The notes beneath the pieces are model-generated. The model saw only the letters and a list, made by a program, of their open reading frames with translations. It ran no database searches and was not told where the DNA came from. DNA of 64,000 nucleotides from Tessaracoccus sp. SD287 (GTDB lineage Bacteria; Actinomycetota; Actinomycetes; Propionibacteriales; Propionibacteriaceae): positions 62,001 through 126,000 of the forward strand of contig NZ_JADIJQ010000003.1 of assembly GCF_017355265.1 (NCBI RefSeq), read 5' to 3'. Every line of letters begins with the position of its first letter. Within the stretch, counting starts at the first letter, position 1. Shown here one piece after another: positions 19,967 through 28,721 of the stretch. The translations under genes and the position numbers were made by a program.

Positions 19967-21115
19967 TCAGTGGGTTCCTTCCGAGGTGCGAGCCTGCAGC
20001 AGCTCGACGAAGCGGTCGAACAAGTAGGCGGCGTCGTGGGGTCCGGCGGCGGCCTCGGGGTGGTACTGCACCGAGAAGGCAGTCAGGGCGCCGCTGTCGT
20101 CGCGCAGTTCGAGGCCCTCGACGACCTGGTCGTTGAGGCCGACGTGGCTGACCCGGGCGGTGCCGTAGGGGGTGGCGATGTCCTCGCCGATGGGCGCGGC
20201 GACCGCGAAGCCGTGGTTCTGGCTGGTGATCTCGACCTTGCCGGTGGTCAGGTCCATCACCGGCTGGTTCACCCCGCGGTGGCCGAAGGGCAGCTTGTAG
20301 GTGTCCAGGCCCAGTGCGCGTCCGAACAGCTGGTTGCCGAAGCAGATGCCGAAGTAGGGACGCTTGTCGTCGAGCACCTGCTGAAGCAGGGCGATCACCT
20401 GGTCGGCGGCGGCCGGGTCACCGGGGCCGTTGGAGAAGAAGACGCCGTCGGGGTCGAGGTCGCGCAGCTGCTCGATGGTGGTCGAGGCGGGCAGCACGTG
20501 CACCTCGATGCCACGCTGGGACATCCGCTGCGGCGTCATCGCCTTGATGCCCAGGTCAATGGCGGCCACGGTGAACTTCCTGGTGCCCTGGGCTGCCACC
20601 ACGTAGGGGTGGTCGGTGGTGACGTCGTCGACCAGGTTGGCACCGGTCATGGCCGGCTGCTCGAGCACGCGGGCCAGCAGCGCCTGCGGGTCGGTCTCGG
20701 TCGACGAGATGCCGACGCGCATTGCCCCCTTGTCGCGCAGGTGGCGGGTCAGCGCCCGGGTGTCGAGACCGCTGATCCCGACCACGGACTGGTCGACCAG
20801 CTCCTGCTCGAGGCTGTGGGTGGACCGCCAGCTGGAGCTGACCCGGGCCGGGTCGCGCACGACCAGCCCGGACACCCAGATGCGGGACGACTCATGGTCA
20901 TCGGCGTTCCAGCCGGTGTTGCCAATGTGTGGGGCGGTCATCACCACGACCTGGTGGTGGTAGCTGGGGTCGGTCAGGGTCTCCTGGTAGCCGGTCATCG
21001 CGGTGGCGAAGACGGCCTCCCCAAAGGTCTCCCCCAGGGCCCCGTAGGACTCACCGCGAAAGGTTCGGCCATCCTCCAAAACCAATAGGGCCGGCGTCTT
21101 CACGGGTGTCGTCAT
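19967..21115 (-). CDS. carA: Carbamoyl-phosphate synthase small (glutaminase) subunit
   Basis: Class I glutamine amidotransferase that supplies ammonia to CarB. 382 residues: an N-terminal CPSase domain ([33 protein letters not shown]) and the amidotransferase domain with nucleophile Cys in [15 protein letters not shown] (about 242-256) and the His/Glu pair in [10 protein letters not shown] (about 345). ATG 21115 is preceded by GCAGGAGGG. It is the first pyr gene here; pyrR, pyrB and pyrC, often upstream in actinobacteria, are not adjacent. Confidence 0.97.
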   Translation of the reverse strand: MTTPVKTPALLVLEDGRTFRGESYGALGETFGEAVFATAMTGYQETLTDPSYHHQVVVMTAPHIGNTGWNADDHESSRIWVSGLVVRDPARVSSSWRSTHSLEQELVDQSVVGISGLDTRALTRHLRDKGAMRVGISSTETDPQALLARVLEQPAMTGANLVDDVTTDHPYVVAAQGTRKFTVAAIDLGIKAMTPQRMSQRGIEVHVLPASTTIEQLRDLDPDGVFFSNGPGDPAAADQVIALLQQVLDDKRPYFGICFGNQLFGRALGLDTYKLPFGHRGVNQPVMDLTTGKVEITSQNHGFAVAAPIGEDIATPYGTARVSHVGLNDQVVEGLELRDDSGALTAFSVQYHPEAAAGPHDAAYLFDRFVELLQARTSEGTH

Positions 21116-21153
21116 ACTGGGTTCCCTCCTGCAGGTCTCGGCGATAAACACTA

Positions 21154-21181
21154 GCAGCGACCCGCCGGGGCGGGTCGCTGC
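21154..21181 (-). terminator. Hairpin between the ketose kinase gene and carA
   Basis: GCAGCGACCCGC and GCGGGTCGCTGC form a perfect 12-bp stem with a 4-nt loop. On the minus strand it is followed by TAGTGTTTATC, a T-rich tail suitable for intrinsic termination of the kinase gene. It ends 38 nt before carA, so it could also act as an attenuator. TAGTGT in the tail could be the carA -10. Confidence 0.75.
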
Positions 21182-21246
21182 GAGTGGGGGGTGGACCGCG
21201 AGGCGGACGTCGCGCGGGGGTGCAGGCGGGTCGTCCCCGCAAGCAC

Positions 21247-22944
21247 TCAGATCTGGTCGAACAGTGCCTTGGCAATGCGGGTCAACGAGACCGCACCCGG
21301 GTCAGGGGTGCCGACCGACTTCTCGCCCAACGGACGGGAACGGCCCAGCTTGGCCACCATGGCCCGGGTGGTTTCAGCGCCCTTCTCGGCGGCGACGATA
21401 GCCGCCGAGGTGCGTGACTTCAGGGTGCCCTCGGTCTGCTGGAAGGCCTCGACCAGCGGCACCATGGCATCGACCATGGTCTTGTCGCCGACCTGGGCAC
21501 CGCCGAGGCGCTGGACGGCCTGCAGCGCCGCTGCCAGGGCCTGGCTGATGGTCTCGTCGGTGGGCTCGTCCTGGTCACCCAGGGTGGCCCCGACAGCGGT
21601 GAGGATGGCTCCCCACAGGGCACCCGAGGTGCCGCCGGCACCATTGGACCAGGCGTCACCGGCGCCGGCCAGGGTTGTCTGGGCACCGGCACCGCGGCTG
21701 ACCAGGTCCTTGGCGGTCGCCAGTGCGGCGCGGGCCCCGTTGGTCATGCCAATGCCGTGGTCGCCGTCACCGGCGACGGCGTCCAGCTTGCCGAGTTCGT
21801 CCTTGGACTCCTCCATGCGGTTGCTGATCACCTCGATCAGGGTGACGACCTTCTGGGCCACCTGCTGCGAGGCGGGCGAACCCTGTTCGGCGACCTCCAC
21901 GGCAGCGGCTTCGGAGTTGAGCACCGAGTCGTCCCGCTTCACCTCGCCGACCGAGCCCTTGCGGTAGGCGGGGGCGTCGCAGGCGGCGTCCCAGTAACCC
22001 AGCAGCTCGTCGTCGACCCAGACCAGGGTCAGCGAGATGCCGGCCATGTCGAGGGAGGTGACGAACTCGCCCGACTCCAGGTCGACGACCTCGACGCCGG
22101 CGGCCTCGAGACGGTCGTTGATGTTGCCGGCGGTGACGAACAACTCCTCGTACTTGGTCGAGCCGAGGCCGTTGACGATGGCGACCACGCGGTTGCCGGC
22201 GCCGGCGGGGCGGTCGTCGAGCAGGCCGTCGACCAGGGCTGCGGCGACGTCGTCTGCGGTGCCCAGATCGGCCTCGGAGACGCCGGGTTCGCCGTGGATG
22301 CCCAGACCGATGCCCATCTTGCCCTCGGGCACGGTGAACAGGGGTCCGTCTGCCCCGGGCAGGGTGCAGCCGGCGAAGGCGACCCCGAAGGTGCGGGTGG
22401 CGGCATTGGCCTTGGCGAAGACCTGCTTGACCCCCGCGAAGTCCTGGCCGGCCTCGGCGGCGGCGGCGGCGATCTTGAACACGGGCAGGAAGCCGGCGAT
22501 GCCGCGGCGCTTCTCGAGCTCGTCCTTGCCACCGGAGGCAATGTCGTCGGTGACGACCAGGGTGTCGGCCTCGATGCCCTCGGCGCGGAGGCGCTCGATG
22601 GCCTCGCCGAAGTGCAGCACGTCACCGGCGTAGTTGCCGAAGCCCATCAGCACGCCGGCGCCGCGGTGGGCTGCCTTCAGCACCGAGTAGGCCTGCGCCG
22701 CCGAGGGCGAGCTGAAGATGTTGCCGCAGACCGCGCCGTCGGCGAAGCCCTGGCCGACCCAGCCGGCGAAGGCCGGGTAGTGGCCGGAGCCGCCGCCGTA
22801 GACCACGGCGACCTTGCCCTCAGCGGTGGCCGTGGAGCGCACGACACCACCGAAGACCGGCTTGACGTATCGCTTGTTGGCGAGCACGAAACCGCGGACG
22901 GCCTCGGCGGGAAAATCGGACGGAACGTTGACAAGACGCGTCAT
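21247..22944 (-). CDS. ATP-type dihydroxyacetone/erythrulose kinase (DhaK-DhaL fusion)
   Basis: One 565-residue chain joins a DhaK-like domain (1-325), a linker rich in Ala and Glu, and a DhaL-like domain (about 360-565). Active-site residues are intact: His55 (GGGSGHYP), Asp108 (YAGD), His217 (GLGIHGEPG) and the metal aspartates in [11 protein letters not shown] (Asp388, 393, 395). Such fusions use ATP directly and include kinases for dihydroxyacetone and for D- or L-erythrulose; the [17 protein letters not shown] stretch is typical of this branch and absent from the PTS-type DhaK at 7114. ATG 22944 is preceded by AAAGG. It is divergent from a zinc polyol-type dehydrogenase, which suggests a polyol-to-ketose-phosphate route. 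Exact substrate unknown. Confidence 0.88.
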   Translation of the reverse strand: MTRLVNVPSDFPAEAVRGFVLANKRYVKPVFGGVVRSTATAEGKVAVVYGGGSGHYPAFAGWVGQGFADGAVCGNIFSSPSAAQAYSVLKAAHRGAGVLMGFGNYAGDVLHFGEAIERLRAEGIEADTLVVTDDIASGGKDELEKRRGIAGFLPVFKIAAAAAEAGQDFAGVKQVFAKANAATRTFGVAFAGCTLPGADGPLFTVPEGKMGIGLGIHGEPGVSEADLGTADDVAAALVDGLLDDRPAGAGNRVVAIVNGLGSTKYEELFVTAGNINDRLEAAGVEVVDLESGEFVTSLDMAGISLTLVWVDDELLGYWDAACDAPAYRKGSVGEVKRDDSVLNSEAAAVEVAEQGSPASQQVAQKVVTLIEVISNRMEESKDELGKLDAVAGDGDHGIGMTNGARAALATAKDLVSRGAGAQTTLAGAGDAWSNGAGGTSGALWGAILTAVGATLGDQDEPTDETISQALAAALQAVQRLGGAQVGDKTMVDAMVPLVEAFQQTEGTLKSRTSAAIVAAEKGAETTRAMVAKLGRSRPLGEKSVGTPDPGAVSLTRIAKALFDQI

Positions 22945-23012
22945 TGCGAACCTTTCGAAGTAGAGGACTGCCGCTGCTGTGCGGCATCCGGTAGGGGTCT
23001 TCCGTGGAGCGC

Positions 23013-23042
23013 ACTCTACGGAGCCGATCACGCCGATTACAA
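23013..23042 (-). promoter_or_regulatory. Promoter of the ketose kinase gene
   Basis: TTGTAA (23037-23042), 18-nt spacer, TAGAGT (23013-23018) on the minus strand. Predicted leader is about 60 nt. Confidence 0.5.
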
Positions 23043-23052
23043 CCCTCGCGAC

Positions 23053-23078
23053 GTGAACTTTCACATGGATCCTGTGAA
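23053..23078. promoter_or_regulatory. Operator-like triple half-site between kinase and dehydrogenase
   Basis: Three alternating half-sites: GTGAA (23053-23057), TTCACA (23060-23065) and TGTGAA (23073-23078). They form GTGAA-CT-TTCAC and the perfect TTCACA-N7-TGTGAA. The element lies 11 nt upstream of the kinase -35 and about 50 nt upstream of the dehydrogenase -10, as expected for a shared regulator. The spacing does not fit a CRP/GlxR site. Confidence 0.5.
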
Positions 23079-23128
23079 TAGCCGGGTCTCCCCCGTGGGC
23101 GTCCGCGGTCGCCGTCGGCCTTCGCGAC

Positions 23129-23134
23129 TAGGCT
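23129..23134 (+). promoter_or_regulatory. Dehydrogenase gene -10 element (leaderless)
   Basis: TAGGCT, 6 nt before ATG 23141, with no Shine-Dalgarno. Confidence 0.6.
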
Positions 23135-23140
23135 GCCGCC

Positions 23141-24181
23141 ATGGAGATGAATGCTGCCGTGCTCAACGGGATTGACGACCTGACCCTGTCGAGGGTGCCG
23201 GTGCCGGTGCCCGGCCCCGGTGAGGTGCTGCTCAAGATCGAGGCCAACACCATCTGCGGCACCGACTTGCGCTACATCTCGGGTGCCAAGACCTCGGGGG
23301 TGCGTCCTGGGGTGATCATGGGCCACGAGTTCGCCGGCCGGGTGGCGGACGTCGGCGAGGGTGTCGAGGGTGTGCCGCTCGGCGCCCAGGCGACCTGTTC
23401 GATCGTGATGAGCTGCCTGAGGTGTGATCGGTGCCTGGCGGGACGCGAGCACCTGTGCCAGCACCTGCGGCTGTTCGGGTCGGCCATTGACGGCGGCCTG
23501 GCCGAGTACATGCTGGTGCCGCGCGAGGCAATGGACCACGGCAACCTGGTGCTGGTGCCCCAGGAACTGCCAGCCACCATGTTGGCCCTGGCCGAGCCGG
23601 TGAGCTGCGTGCTGAATGGCGCCAACCAGGTGCGCACCCAGCCCGGCGACACGGTCGTGGTGATGGGCACCGGCCCCATCGGGTTGCTGCACATCGCGGT
23701 GGCGCGGATGGCGGGGGCGACCACCATCATTGCCGCCGGTCGTGCCGGACGGCTGGAGCCGGCGCTGCAGATGGGTGCCACCGCCGCCTACGACCTGACC
23801 GGTGAGGCGTTGACCCAGCAGATCCTGAAGGACACCGGCGGTCGTGGCGCCGATGTCGTGATCGTGGCCGTGGGCAGCCTGCCGTTGGCCAACCAGGCCC
23901 TGCAGGTCGCCGCCATCGGCGGACGCGTCAACTACTTCGGGGGCTTCCCCAAGGGCTCGATGGTCGAGATGGACCCGAACCTGATCCACTACAACGAGTT
24001 GGTCGTCACCGGCGGTTCGAATGCCCGCCGAGCCGACGTCGTCCAGGCCGTCAACCTGCTGTCCAGCGGCCGCCTCGAGGTCGCCCCGATCGTCAGCCAC
24101 ACCTTCGCCCTGACCGAGTTGGACGATGCCATCACTGCCGTGGCGCAGCGTCATGGCCTCAAGGTCGCGGTGCTGCCGTGA
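23141..24181 (+). CDS. Zinc-dependent alcohol/polyol dehydrogenase (MDR family)
   Basis: 346-residue medium-chain dehydrogenase. Catalytic zinc ligands: Cys39 (ICGTDLR), the GHE motif at His62-Glu63 and Glu152. The structural zinc lobe is complete, with Cys92, 95, 98 and 106. The Rossmann fingerprint GTGPIG is at 176-181. The second strand ends in AAGRAGR rather than an acidic residue, which may favour NADP(H); this is tentative. The family includes sorbitol, xylitol, threitol and galactitol dehydrogenases. Divergence from a dihydroxyacetone/erythrulose-type kinase suggests oxidation of a short polyol to a ketose. The stop overlaps the next lipoprotein gene (GTGA). Confidence 0.88.
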   Translation: MEMNAAVLNGIDDLTLSRVPVPVPGPGEVLLKIEANTICGTDLRYISGAKTSGVRPGVIMGHEFAGRVADVGEGVEGVPLGAQATCSIVMSCLRCDRCLAGREHLCQHLRLFGSAIDGGLAEYMLVPREAMDHGNLVLVPQELPATMLALAEPVSCVLNGANQVRTQPGDTVVVMGTGPIGLLHIAVARMAGATTIIAAGRAGRLEPALQMGATAAYDLTGEALTQQILKDTGGRGADVVIVAVGSLPLANQALQVAAIGGRVNYFGGFPKGSMVEMDPNLIHYNELVVTGGSNARRADVVQAVNLLSSGRLEVAPIVSHTFALTELDDAITAVAQRHGLKVAVLP

Positions 24182-24843
24182 GACCTCGGCGTCTGGGCGC
24201 CCTGGTGCTGGCCGCCGCCCTGGTGCTGGGCGGTTGCGGCGACGAGCAGCCTGCGGCCGACGACGGCACCGCCATCAGCACCCTGCCAGCAGGGCAGCAG
24301 ACCGACGAGAGTCTGGCGGCGCTGCTGCCCAGGGTCACCATCAACGGCCAGCCGCTGGAGGCCTTCCCGGTCGCCACCGTGCGACAGGCCGGCAGCCAAT
24401 CGGTGCCGGCCGTCACGCCGGCGGCGTGCGGCTTCGTCGCGACCGGCCTGCTGAACCCCATCCTCGAGGGCCGGCCGGCAGCCATGGCGCTGACCAATGC
24501 CCGCATCAACGTCACGATGGTCGAGATGGGCACCGTCGAGGCCGCGCAGGCGCTGGTGGCCAAGCGTGACTTCGTCCTCGACTCGGGCCAGTGCACCACC
24601 GTCACGGTGGCCCAGTCGGACACCCCGACGCAGTCGACGATCTCGGAGAAGCAGGTCGGTGACGCCGGCACCGAGAACACCCGGGTGATCATCTCGACAT
24701 CGGTCATGAATGGCCAGAAGGCCGTCTCGGCGGCACTGCTTGGCCGCAAGGGCACCGTCCTGATCCTGGTCAACAACGGGGTCAAGGACGACGTGGAGCC
24801 GCTGCGACAGGTCGCCGAGCACCTGGCCGGCCAACTGCCCTGA
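24178..24843 (+). CDS. Lipoprotein, paralogue of the next gene
   Basis: 221 residues. Residues 1-20 form a lipoprotein signal peptide (Arg-rich start, LVLAAALVLGGC) with the lipidated Cys20, so it should be anchored outside the cytoplasmic membrane. The mature part (SLAALLPRVTINGQPLEAFP, PAACGFVATG, two further cysteines at about 83 and 140) aligns with the lipoprotein at 24934-25686. GTG 24178 overlaps the dehydrogenase stop by 4 bases, so it is coupled to that gene. No domain name is recognised; function unknown. The arrangement allows a link to the polyol locus but does not prove one. Confidence 0.8.
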   Translation: MRPRRLGALVLAAALVLGGCGDEQPAADDGTAISTLPAGQQTDESLAALLPRVTINGQPLEAFPVATVRQAGSQSVPAVTPAACGFVATGLLNPILEGRPAAMALTNARINVTMVEMGTVEAAQALVAKRDFVLDSGQCTTVTVAQSDTPTQSTISEKQVGDAGTENTRVIISTSVMNGQKAVSAALLGRKGTVLILVNNGVKDDVEPLRQVAEHLAGQLP

Positions 24844-24933
24844 ACTGACCCCCGGTCACGGCAAAATGGACGCGGCCCTCATCCCGTGGGCCACCCCCGC
24901 TGCGCTGCAGCGGACCGCTCGAGAGGAATCCCG

Positions 24934-25686
24934 TTGAACCGCACCCCGAAGAACTTCTCGCTCCGCAGCGCCGCCGCTGGCATCGCCGTGATCGCACTGA
25001 TGTCGGTGGCTGCCTGCACCACCGAGGAGTCCACCAGCGCAGACACCCCCACGGTGGTCGCCAGCGATACCAGCGCCGCCGGGACCACCTCGGCGCCGGC
25101 GACTTCCGCTCCGGCCACCAGCGCGGCTCCCGAGACCACGTCGGCTCCGGCGAGTTCGGCCCCGGCGACCGAGTACACCGACGCATCGCTGGCCGCAGTG
25201 CTCACCAAAGTCACCGTTGACGGCAAGGCCGCCAGCCCGCTGCCGATCGCCACCGTGCGCAGCCAGGCCGGCACCGAGATCAAGGTCGAGCCTGCCGCCT
25301 GTTCCTTCGCCGGCCAGGGCCTGTTGCCCTACGTCAAGGAGAACCCGGCTGCGCTGGCCGTTCCTGCAGCCACCGCCGGCATGTCGCTGGTGTCGTTGAG
25401 TGCGGCCGACGCCGACAAGCTCATCGCCGACCGGGACGCGCTGCTGTCCAACCCGGACTGCGCCAACGTCACCCTCACCACGGGCGGACAGAAGATCACC
25501 TCGAAGATCGCTGCCCAGGAGACCGAGGGCTTCGGCTTCGAGGAGGCCAAGATCATGGTGAGCAACGGCGGCACCGGTGACGTCTACGGATTCACCGGCC
25601 GCAAGGGCAACCTGGTCGCGTCGGTGAACAGCCCTGACCTGGCCCAGATCAAGGCTGTCGCCACCCAGATCGCCGCCAACCTCTGA
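24934..25686 (+). CDS. Lipoprotein, paralogue of the preceding gene
   Basis: About 250 residues from TTG 24934, chosen because GAGAGGAA lies 5 nt upstream and the resulting N-terminus is a textbook lipoprotein signal (two Lys/Arg, then AAAGIAVIALMSVAAC, Cys28). A linker of about 45 residues rich in Thr, Ser, Ala and Pro (35-80) precedes the globular part, which resembles the upstream lipoprotein: DASLAAVLTKVTVDGK, LPIATVR, EPAACSFAGQGLL, and a second Cys in SNPDCANVT. Conserved paired cysteines in both suggest a disulfide. Function unknown. A strong bidirectional terminator follows. Confidence 0.82.
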   Translation: MNRTPKNFSLRSAAAGIAVIALMSVAACTTEESTSADTPTVVASDTSAAGTTSAPATSAPATSAAPETTSAPASSAPATEYTDASLAAVLTKVTVDGKAASPLPIATVRSQAGTEIKVEPAACSFAGQGLLPYVKENPAALAVPAATAGMSLVSLSAADADKLIADRDALLSNPDCANVTLTTGGQKITSKIAAQETEGFGFEEAKIMVSNGGTGDVYGFTGRKGNLVASVNSPDLAQIKAVATQIAANL

Positions 25687-25713
25687 GCGTCGCCGACCTC
25701 TGAGTTGGCCCCC

Positions 25714-25747
25714 GCACTGAGCTGACCACCGCACTGAGCTGACCACC
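25714..25747. repeat. 17-bp tandem direct repeat
   Basis: Two adjacent exact copies of GCACTGAGCTGACCACC lie between the lipoprotein stop and the terminator. No coding potential is seen; probably a local duplication. Confidence 0.7.
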
Positions 25748-25786
25748 GACCCCTGGGCGTCGTCAGCAACCTGGGCTGGGCATGAC

Positions 25787-25819
25787 AACGGCGGGCACCC
25801 CTGAAGGGTGCCCGCCGTT
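25787..25819. terminator. Strong bidirectional terminator
   Basis: AACGGCGGGCACCC and GGGTGCCCGCCGTT make a perfect 14-bp stem with loop CTGAA, with T-rich sequence on leaving (TTGTC on plus; GTTGTC region on minus). It separates the convergent lipoprotein and nusB genes and ends 5 nt from the nusB stop. Confidence 0.85.
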
Positions 25820-25823
25820 TGTC

Positions 25824-26330
25824 TCACTCCTCCGCGGAGGGGTCCGTCTCGGGTTCGGGGGATTCGGCGAGTTCGGCCTCGTGGGCCTCGGTCACTTCGT
25901 CCAGTTCGAGTGGCTGCTGGCGGGCGACGCCCGACAGCACGCCATTGAGGAACGCCGGGGAGCCATCGGTCGACAACTCCCCTGCCAGTACCAGGGCCTC
26001 GGCGATGGCGACGCGGGCCGGCACCGTCTGGGTGATGATCTCCCAGGTGGCGATCCGGGCGAGCACGCGGTCCACGCGGGCCAACCGGTCCAGCGTCCAG
26101 TCCGCGTCCAGGGCCTGGTGCAGCCGCTCGTTGACCTCGGCGCCACGGTCCAGGACTCCCTGGATGAGGGCGACGGCATAGTCACGCAGCGGCGGGTCGG
26201 CGTCCAGCAGGGCCTCGCGCAACAACTGCCGCGGGTCCGAGCCCATCAGGTCGGCCTGGAAGAGAAGGTCGAGGGCCTGCTTGCGCGCCTTGGATCGCGC
26301 GGACAGGTGCGCAGCGGGGGGTCGCGACAT
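25824..26330 (-). CDS. nusB: Transcription antitermination factor NusB
   Basis: All-helical RNA-binding protein acting with NusE (S10) in rRNA antitermination. 168 residues: arginine-rich start ARSKARKQALDLLFQAD (about 11-27), then DYAVALIQGVLDR (about 49-61) and WTLDRLARVDRVLARIATWE (about 78-97), and the EALVLAGELSTDGSPAFLNGV segment. An acidic tail of about 30 residues extends the usual NusB. The ATG shares one base with the efp stop codon. Confidence 0.96.
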   Translation of the reverse strand: MSRPPAAHLSARSKARKQALDLLFQADLMGSDPRQLLREALLDADPPLRDYAVALIQGVLDRGAEVNERLHQALDADWTLDRLARVDRVLARIATWEIITQTVPARVAIAEALVLAGELSTDGSPAFLNGVLSGVARQQPLELDEVTEAHEAELAESPEPETDPSAEE

Positions 26331-26893
26331 CAGTTGCTGACACGGCCCAGGTACTCACCCGTGCGGGTGTCGACCTTGACCTTTTCACCGTTGGTGATGA
26401 ACAGGGGGACCTGGATTTCCTTGTCGGTCTCCAGGGTGGCGGGCTTGGTGCCGCCGGTGGAGCGGTCACCCTGCAGGCCCGGCTCGGTGTAGGTGATCTC
26501 GAGTTCGACCGAGGCCGGCAGCTCGATGAACAGCGGGTTGCCCTCGTGGAGTGCCACGGTGGCGGACTGGTTCTCGAGCATGTAGTCCCTGGCGTCACCG
26601 ACGGTCTCGTCGGGGATGATGACCTGCTCGTAGGTGGTGTCGTCCATGAAGACGAAGCCGGTGCCATCGTGGTAGAGGTACTGCATGTCGCGGCGGTCGA
26701 CGGTTGCGGTGTCGACCTTGGTGTCGGAGTTGAAGGTCTTGTCGACGATCTTGCCGGTCAGCACGTGCTTGAGCTTGGAGCGGACCACGGTGTTGCCCTT
26801 GCCCGGCTTGTGGTGCTGGAACCAGATGACTTGCCACAGCTGGCCGTCCAGGTTGAGAACCATGCCGTTCTTCAGGTCATTGGTAGACGCCAC
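26330..26893 (-). CDS. efp: Translation elongation factor P
   Basis: Relieves ribosome stalling at polyproline. 187 residues in three beta-barrel domains; the loop that reaches the peptidyl-transferase centre reads HHKPGKGN with Lys32 at its tip, and the C-terminal signature is EVGDARDYM-like ([12 protein letters not shown]) and [22 protein letters not shown] 26893 is the start because GAGGAA lies 6 nt upstream; the open frame upstream has no family similarity. A -10 TAGAAT lies about 55 nt upstream. Operon with nusB. Confidence 0.96.
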   Translation of the reverse strand: MASTNDLKNGMVLNLDGQLWQVIWFQHHKPGKGNTVVRSKLKHVLTGKIVDKTFNSDTKVDTATVDRRDMQYLYHDGTGFVFMDDTTYEQVIIPDETVGDARDYMLENQSATVALHEGNPLFIELPASVELEITYTEPGLQGDRSTGGTKPATLETDKEIQVPLFITNGEKVKVDTRTGEYLGRVSN

Positions 26894-26945
26894 CGAATTC
26901 CTCTTCTCATCATCCGCCGCGCCGAACACGCGACAACCACCCTCA

Positions 26946-26951
26946 ATTCTA
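26946..26951 (-). promoter_or_regulatory. -10 element of efp-nusB
   Basis: TAGAAT on the minus strand in the 152-bp gap between the HNH gene and efp; no convincing -35. Predicted leader is about 45 nt. Confidence 0.5.
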
Positions 26952-27045
26952 GCGAAGAGGCCGAGCCGAGCGAAACGCGCTGGTGCCCACGCAGGCATGC
27001 CAGTGGCCCGCCGGGGTGACCGCGGGTACTGGGGCTGATCGGGTG

Positions 27046-28536
27046 TCAACTGGCGAAGGCTACGGGTGCGGGGTGCTGCTTGGGCAGGATCTGGCCCGAC
27101 GGGTCCTCAATCATCCAGGAGTGCGAGGGCGTGACAAGGTAGCCGAACCCGAGGGGTGATCGCCACAGGAAGGTGCCCGGGGAGGGCTGGGTAAGTTGCC
27201 AGCCGCCGAAGGTTTTCGCTCGATGCACCTTGCGCGACAGTGGCCCGAGGTTGCCGGGCCCGGTCAACGGCGTCGGCACTTGCCCGGCTCCCCCGCCACC
27301 GTCAGCCAGCTGGTCGATCCAGTGGTCGCGGGTGGACTCCCAGGCCAGTGGTGGTTTCCACTCGATGGTGTGGTCCAGATCGGACCTCCTGGAGGTCTTC
27401 TTCGAGAACGGGAACACCTCATACGGATTCTTGAGCTGAACCCATTCGCGCATCCAGTGCGAGCACTCATAGGCGTCGGTGGGAACCAGATTGTCCGGAT
27501 GCAGCACCGGCCTCACCGTCACCCGGGTGTGACCCACCAGGTCCTTGACCCAGCCGGCCAGCAGTGGACCCATGCCCTCGGTGCGGACCAGCCCGGCACC
27601 GGTCTCCAGACCCGAGCCGCTGATGTGGACCACGACCTCGGCCTTGGGCAACAACCGGTCCGGGTCGACGGTGACCGTCCCGCAGGTGTGACCCGGCTGA
27701 CCCTCGGCCGGGCAGACCTGGTCCAGGTCCAGATCGGGCAACTGGTCGGTCAACGCGGCTTGCAGCAACTGCAGGGCACGCGCCGGGTTCGCCAACAAGC
27801 CCAACGCCTGCGCCCGACGCACGTCCAGGGTCTCGGTCGACCCGCCCTGCCGCAGCAGGATCGCCAACCGCGTCAACTGTCGGTCCAGCACCGTGGCATC
27901 CACCGCCCCCACCACCGCGGTCACGTCGGTCACCCCCAGGCAGGACTCGCCGAACTCCACCCGACGCCGCGCGAGCTGCGCATCATGGTCGGACTCGGCG
28001 TCCTCGCGCAGGGTGTCCATGACGCGGGCCTTGACCAACTCCAACAGCCGGGTGAACGCCATCGACTCGACCAGCACGTCGATCTCCTCGTCCAGGTCCA
28101 GGGCTTGGTAGTAGGGCAACTTGTGGGTGGCCGAGGCCAGCTCGCAGGCCTGCCACACCCGCAGCCGACCGGCCATGACGCGCGCCCACAGTCGTGGCAG
28201 CCGGTGCCGCACCGCCAGGGCCAGACCAATCTCGACGCGGACCTTCTCCTCCGACATCCGCAACGCCGCCGCCACCTCCAGCGTGCAGAACTCCGCCACC
28301 CCCGGGGTCCCGTCACCGCCCCACTGCATCAACCGCTCGGTGCCGGCCAGCACCGGACCCTCATCAGGCACGTAACGGTACTGGTCAGCGAACTCCGCGA
28401 AACACCGGAACTGCTCAGCCTCGGCACGCTTCTTCGCCTCGAACGCCGCATTCAACTCTGCCAACTTCTGCCGCGCACCCGACGCGCTGAAACGCCGGCC
28501 ACTGGTACTTCTTGCGCTGGATCCCATCCGGACCAC
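27046..28536 (-). CDS. DUF222/HNH endonuclease-domain protein (REP13E12-like)
   Basis: 496 residues. A long helical DUF222 region (about 30-330; [15 protein letters not shown]) precedes a C-terminal HNH module, DLDHTIEW (about 387) and [18 protein letters not shown] (about 437), ending in the family's [11 protein letters not shown] strand. This is the cysteine-free subfamily known from mycobacterial REP13E12 elements; here the usual HH pair before R.KT is VH. Such proteins are multicopy and repeat-associated in actinobacteria, but their activity is not well defined. No terminal repeats or integrase are seen beside it. GTG 28536 or ATG 28527 could be the start. Confidence 0.85.
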   Translation of the reverse strand: MVRMGSSARSTSGRRFSASGARQKLAELNAAFEAKKRAEAEQFRCFAEFADQYRYVPDEGPVLAGTERLMQWGGDGTPGVAEFCTLEVAAALRMSEEKVRVEIGLALAVRHRLPRLWARVMAGRLRVWQACELASATHKLPYYQALDLDEEIDVLVESMAFTRLLELVKARVMDTLREDAESDHDAQLARRRVEFGESCLGVTDVTAVVGAVDATVLDRQLTRLAILLRQGGSTETLDVRRAQALGLLANPARALQLLQAALTDQLPDLDLDQVCPAEGQPGHTCGTVTVDPDRLLPKAEVVVHISGSGLETGAGLVRTEGMGPLLAGWVKDLVGHTRVTVRPVLHPDNLVPTDAYECSHWMREWVQLKNPYEVFPFSKKTSRRSDLDHTIEWKPPLAWESTRDHWIDQLADGGGGAGQVPTPLTGPGNLGPLSRKVHRAKTFGGWQLTQPSPGTFLWRSPLGFGYLVTPSHSWMIEDPSGQILPKQHPAPVAFAS

Positions 28537-28634
28537 CCCGCCTCTGCTCGAACCATGCCCGAATCACCACTGAATCGAACTCATGTCTTATTATCTCGCG
28601 ATGCGTCAAGGGCCACAAGAGGCAAATCCGAATC

Positions 28635-28643
28635 TGTGGATAA
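28635..28643 (-). promoter_or_regulatory. DnaA-box-like sequence
   Basis: TTATCCACA on the minus strand, a perfect match to the general DnaA box, in the 185-bp non-coding gap between the HNH and pentapeptide genes. The rest of this gap is comparatively AT-rich near 28583-28600 and contains no gene. Confidence 0.4.
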
Positions 28644-28709
28644 CTTCTCGACGGCGCTGCCTCGAGCGTGGACATGCGGCGCGTGACCTCGATTCAGACG
28701 CCCACCCGA

Positions 28710-28715
28710 TAGCGT
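28710..28715 (+). promoter_or_regulatory. Pentapeptide gene -10 element (leaderless)
   Basis: TAGCGT, 6 nt before ATG 28722, with no Shine-Dalgarno. Confidence 0.5.
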
Positions 28716-28721
28716 CACCCC

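Noticed and set aside
23053-23064. CRP/GlxR site between kinase and dehydrogenase
   Set aside because: GTGA and TCAC are 4 bases apart instead of the required 6.
27210-27390. HNH domain apparently inactivated by loss of zinc cysteines
   Set aside because: The cysteine-free version with NLGPLxR...HR.KT.GGW is a known branch of DUF222/REP13E12 proteins; only the VH in place of HH is unusual.
27046-28536. DUF222/HNH gene as an active mobile element
   Set aside because: No terminal inverted repeats, target duplication or recombinase was seen nearby, so only the gene is annotated.
28570-28697. 9-bp inverted repeat CTGAATCGA/TCGATTCAG flanking the DnaA box
   Set aside because: The arms are 110 bp apart and do not extend; chance is likely.
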